From CAZCDM01 sp964497475 (GTDB lineage: Bacteria > Planctomycetota > Phycisphaerae > SM23-33): a DNA stretch of 6,440 bases. This document shows positions 6,192-6,440 of this stretch, one piece after another. The notes beneath the pieces were generated by a model that was not told where the DNA came from, ran no database searches, and worked only from the letters and a program-made list of their open reading frames with translations. The stretch's first letter is position 1. The number at the start of each line of letters is the position of its first letter. A program made the position numbers and the translations under genes. The stretch is taken from NCBI GenBank assembly GCA_964497475.1, contig CAZCDM010000135.1, positions 1 through 6,440 on the forward strand, written 5' to 3'.

Positions 6192-6440
6192 GGGCGGATG
6201 AGGCTGACGTTCGGGATAGCGGGGTTCGGATGGACTCCTGCAGGGTTCGCCGGACACCTCGAACCTGCCGCAAGGCCCATACCATACGGTGGATGGTCCC
6301 CGGCCGCAAACCTTCCCCGCCAGCTCGGCGCTGCGGTTGAGGCAGTTCGATCGCCGCCAGCCAGCCCGTTGAATTTCAGGCCAAGGAACCTGTTGCACAA
6401 TTCCATTTTAACAAATGAATCTTGCTGCAAGGTTGGTAGA
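6192..6440. other. Upstream region of the M48 peptidase gene, no convincing gene
   Basis: These 249 bases precede the peptidase start. Most is GC-rich with no protein-like reading frame. An AT-rich patch at about 6400-6420 contains, on the minus strand, TAAAAT (about 6405-6410) 14 bases after TTGCAG (about 6425-6430). That spacing is too short for a standard sigma-70 promoter, so it is at best a weak candidate. An 11-base palindrome, cttgctgcaag (6421-6431), lies beside it. An ATG at 6415 on the plus strand opens a frame to the window end (MNLAARLV), too short to judge. Confidence 0.35.

Noticed and set aside
6278..6297. Short repeats (ccata twice) and a 5-bp inverted repeat accat/atggt
   Set aside because: Too short and imperfect to separate from chance, with no promoter beside them.
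4600..6309. 569-codon minus-strand open frame overlapping the M48 gene in another frame
   Set aside because: The translation is rich in Arg, Pro, Gly and Ala with no domain, whereas the overlapping frame carries the full M48 zinc site and regular membrane helices. It also runs across the promoter and leader of the next gene.
6192..6398. N-terminal extension of the M48 peptidase to a GTG at 6398
   Set aside because: The 69 added residues are rich in Arg, Pro, Cys and Gly and unlike a protein N-terminus, while the ATG at 6191 starts directly at a hydrophobic helix.
6149..6430. 93-codon minus-strand open frame starting with TTG in the AT-rich patch
   Set aside because: It overlaps the start of the M48 gene, has no ribosome binding site, and its later part is typical of non-coding GC-rich translation.

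Overview
The window is high-GC bacterial chromosomal DNA. It holds three complete protein genes and a probable fragment of a fourth. The gene complement suggests a planctomycete or a relative in the PVC group, perhaps Phycisphaerae-like: a multi-PAS hybrid histidine kinase, a very long M48 membrane protease, and a membrane protein whose N-terminal region resembles uncharacterised proteins I associate with planctomycetes. This assignment is an inference from style and recall, not from a search. I see no tRNA, rRNA, CRISPR array, insertion sequence or other sign of mobility.

Layout. Positions 1-144 (+) are an open frame that looks like the last residues of an upstream kinase. Its stop overlaps the next start by four bases (ATGA). 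Positions 141-2690 (+) encode an 849-residue hybrid sensor kinase: two membrane helices, three PAS domains, HisKA, HATPase and a C-terminal receiver. Positions 2697-4619 (-) encode a 640-residue polytopic membrane protein of unknown function, with a large predicted extracytoplasmic helical domain and a strongly acidic C-terminal tail. It has its own promoter (perfect TATAAT) and a good Shine-Dalgarno sequence. Positions 4785-6191 (-) encode a 468-residue M48-family membrane zinc metallopeptidase. Positions 6192-6440 show no convincing gene.

The kinase and the membrane protein converge with only 6 bp between their stops. The clearest structural oddity is here: a textbook intrinsic terminator for the minus-strand gene (hairpin plus seven U) lies entirely inside the last codons of the plus-strand kinase gene and so dictates its C-terminal residues.

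The kinase, with its putative upstream partner, would sense a cytoplasmic signal and start a phosphorelay; it has no HPt domain, and none is encoded in the window. The two minus-strand genes are both envelope proteins on the same strand, but a 165-bp gap with a promoter suggests they can be expressed separately. I find no strong evidence of an undescribed multi-gene system. The points most worth a second look are the embedded terminator, the cysteine cluster in the third PAS domain, and the uncharacterised membrane protein.
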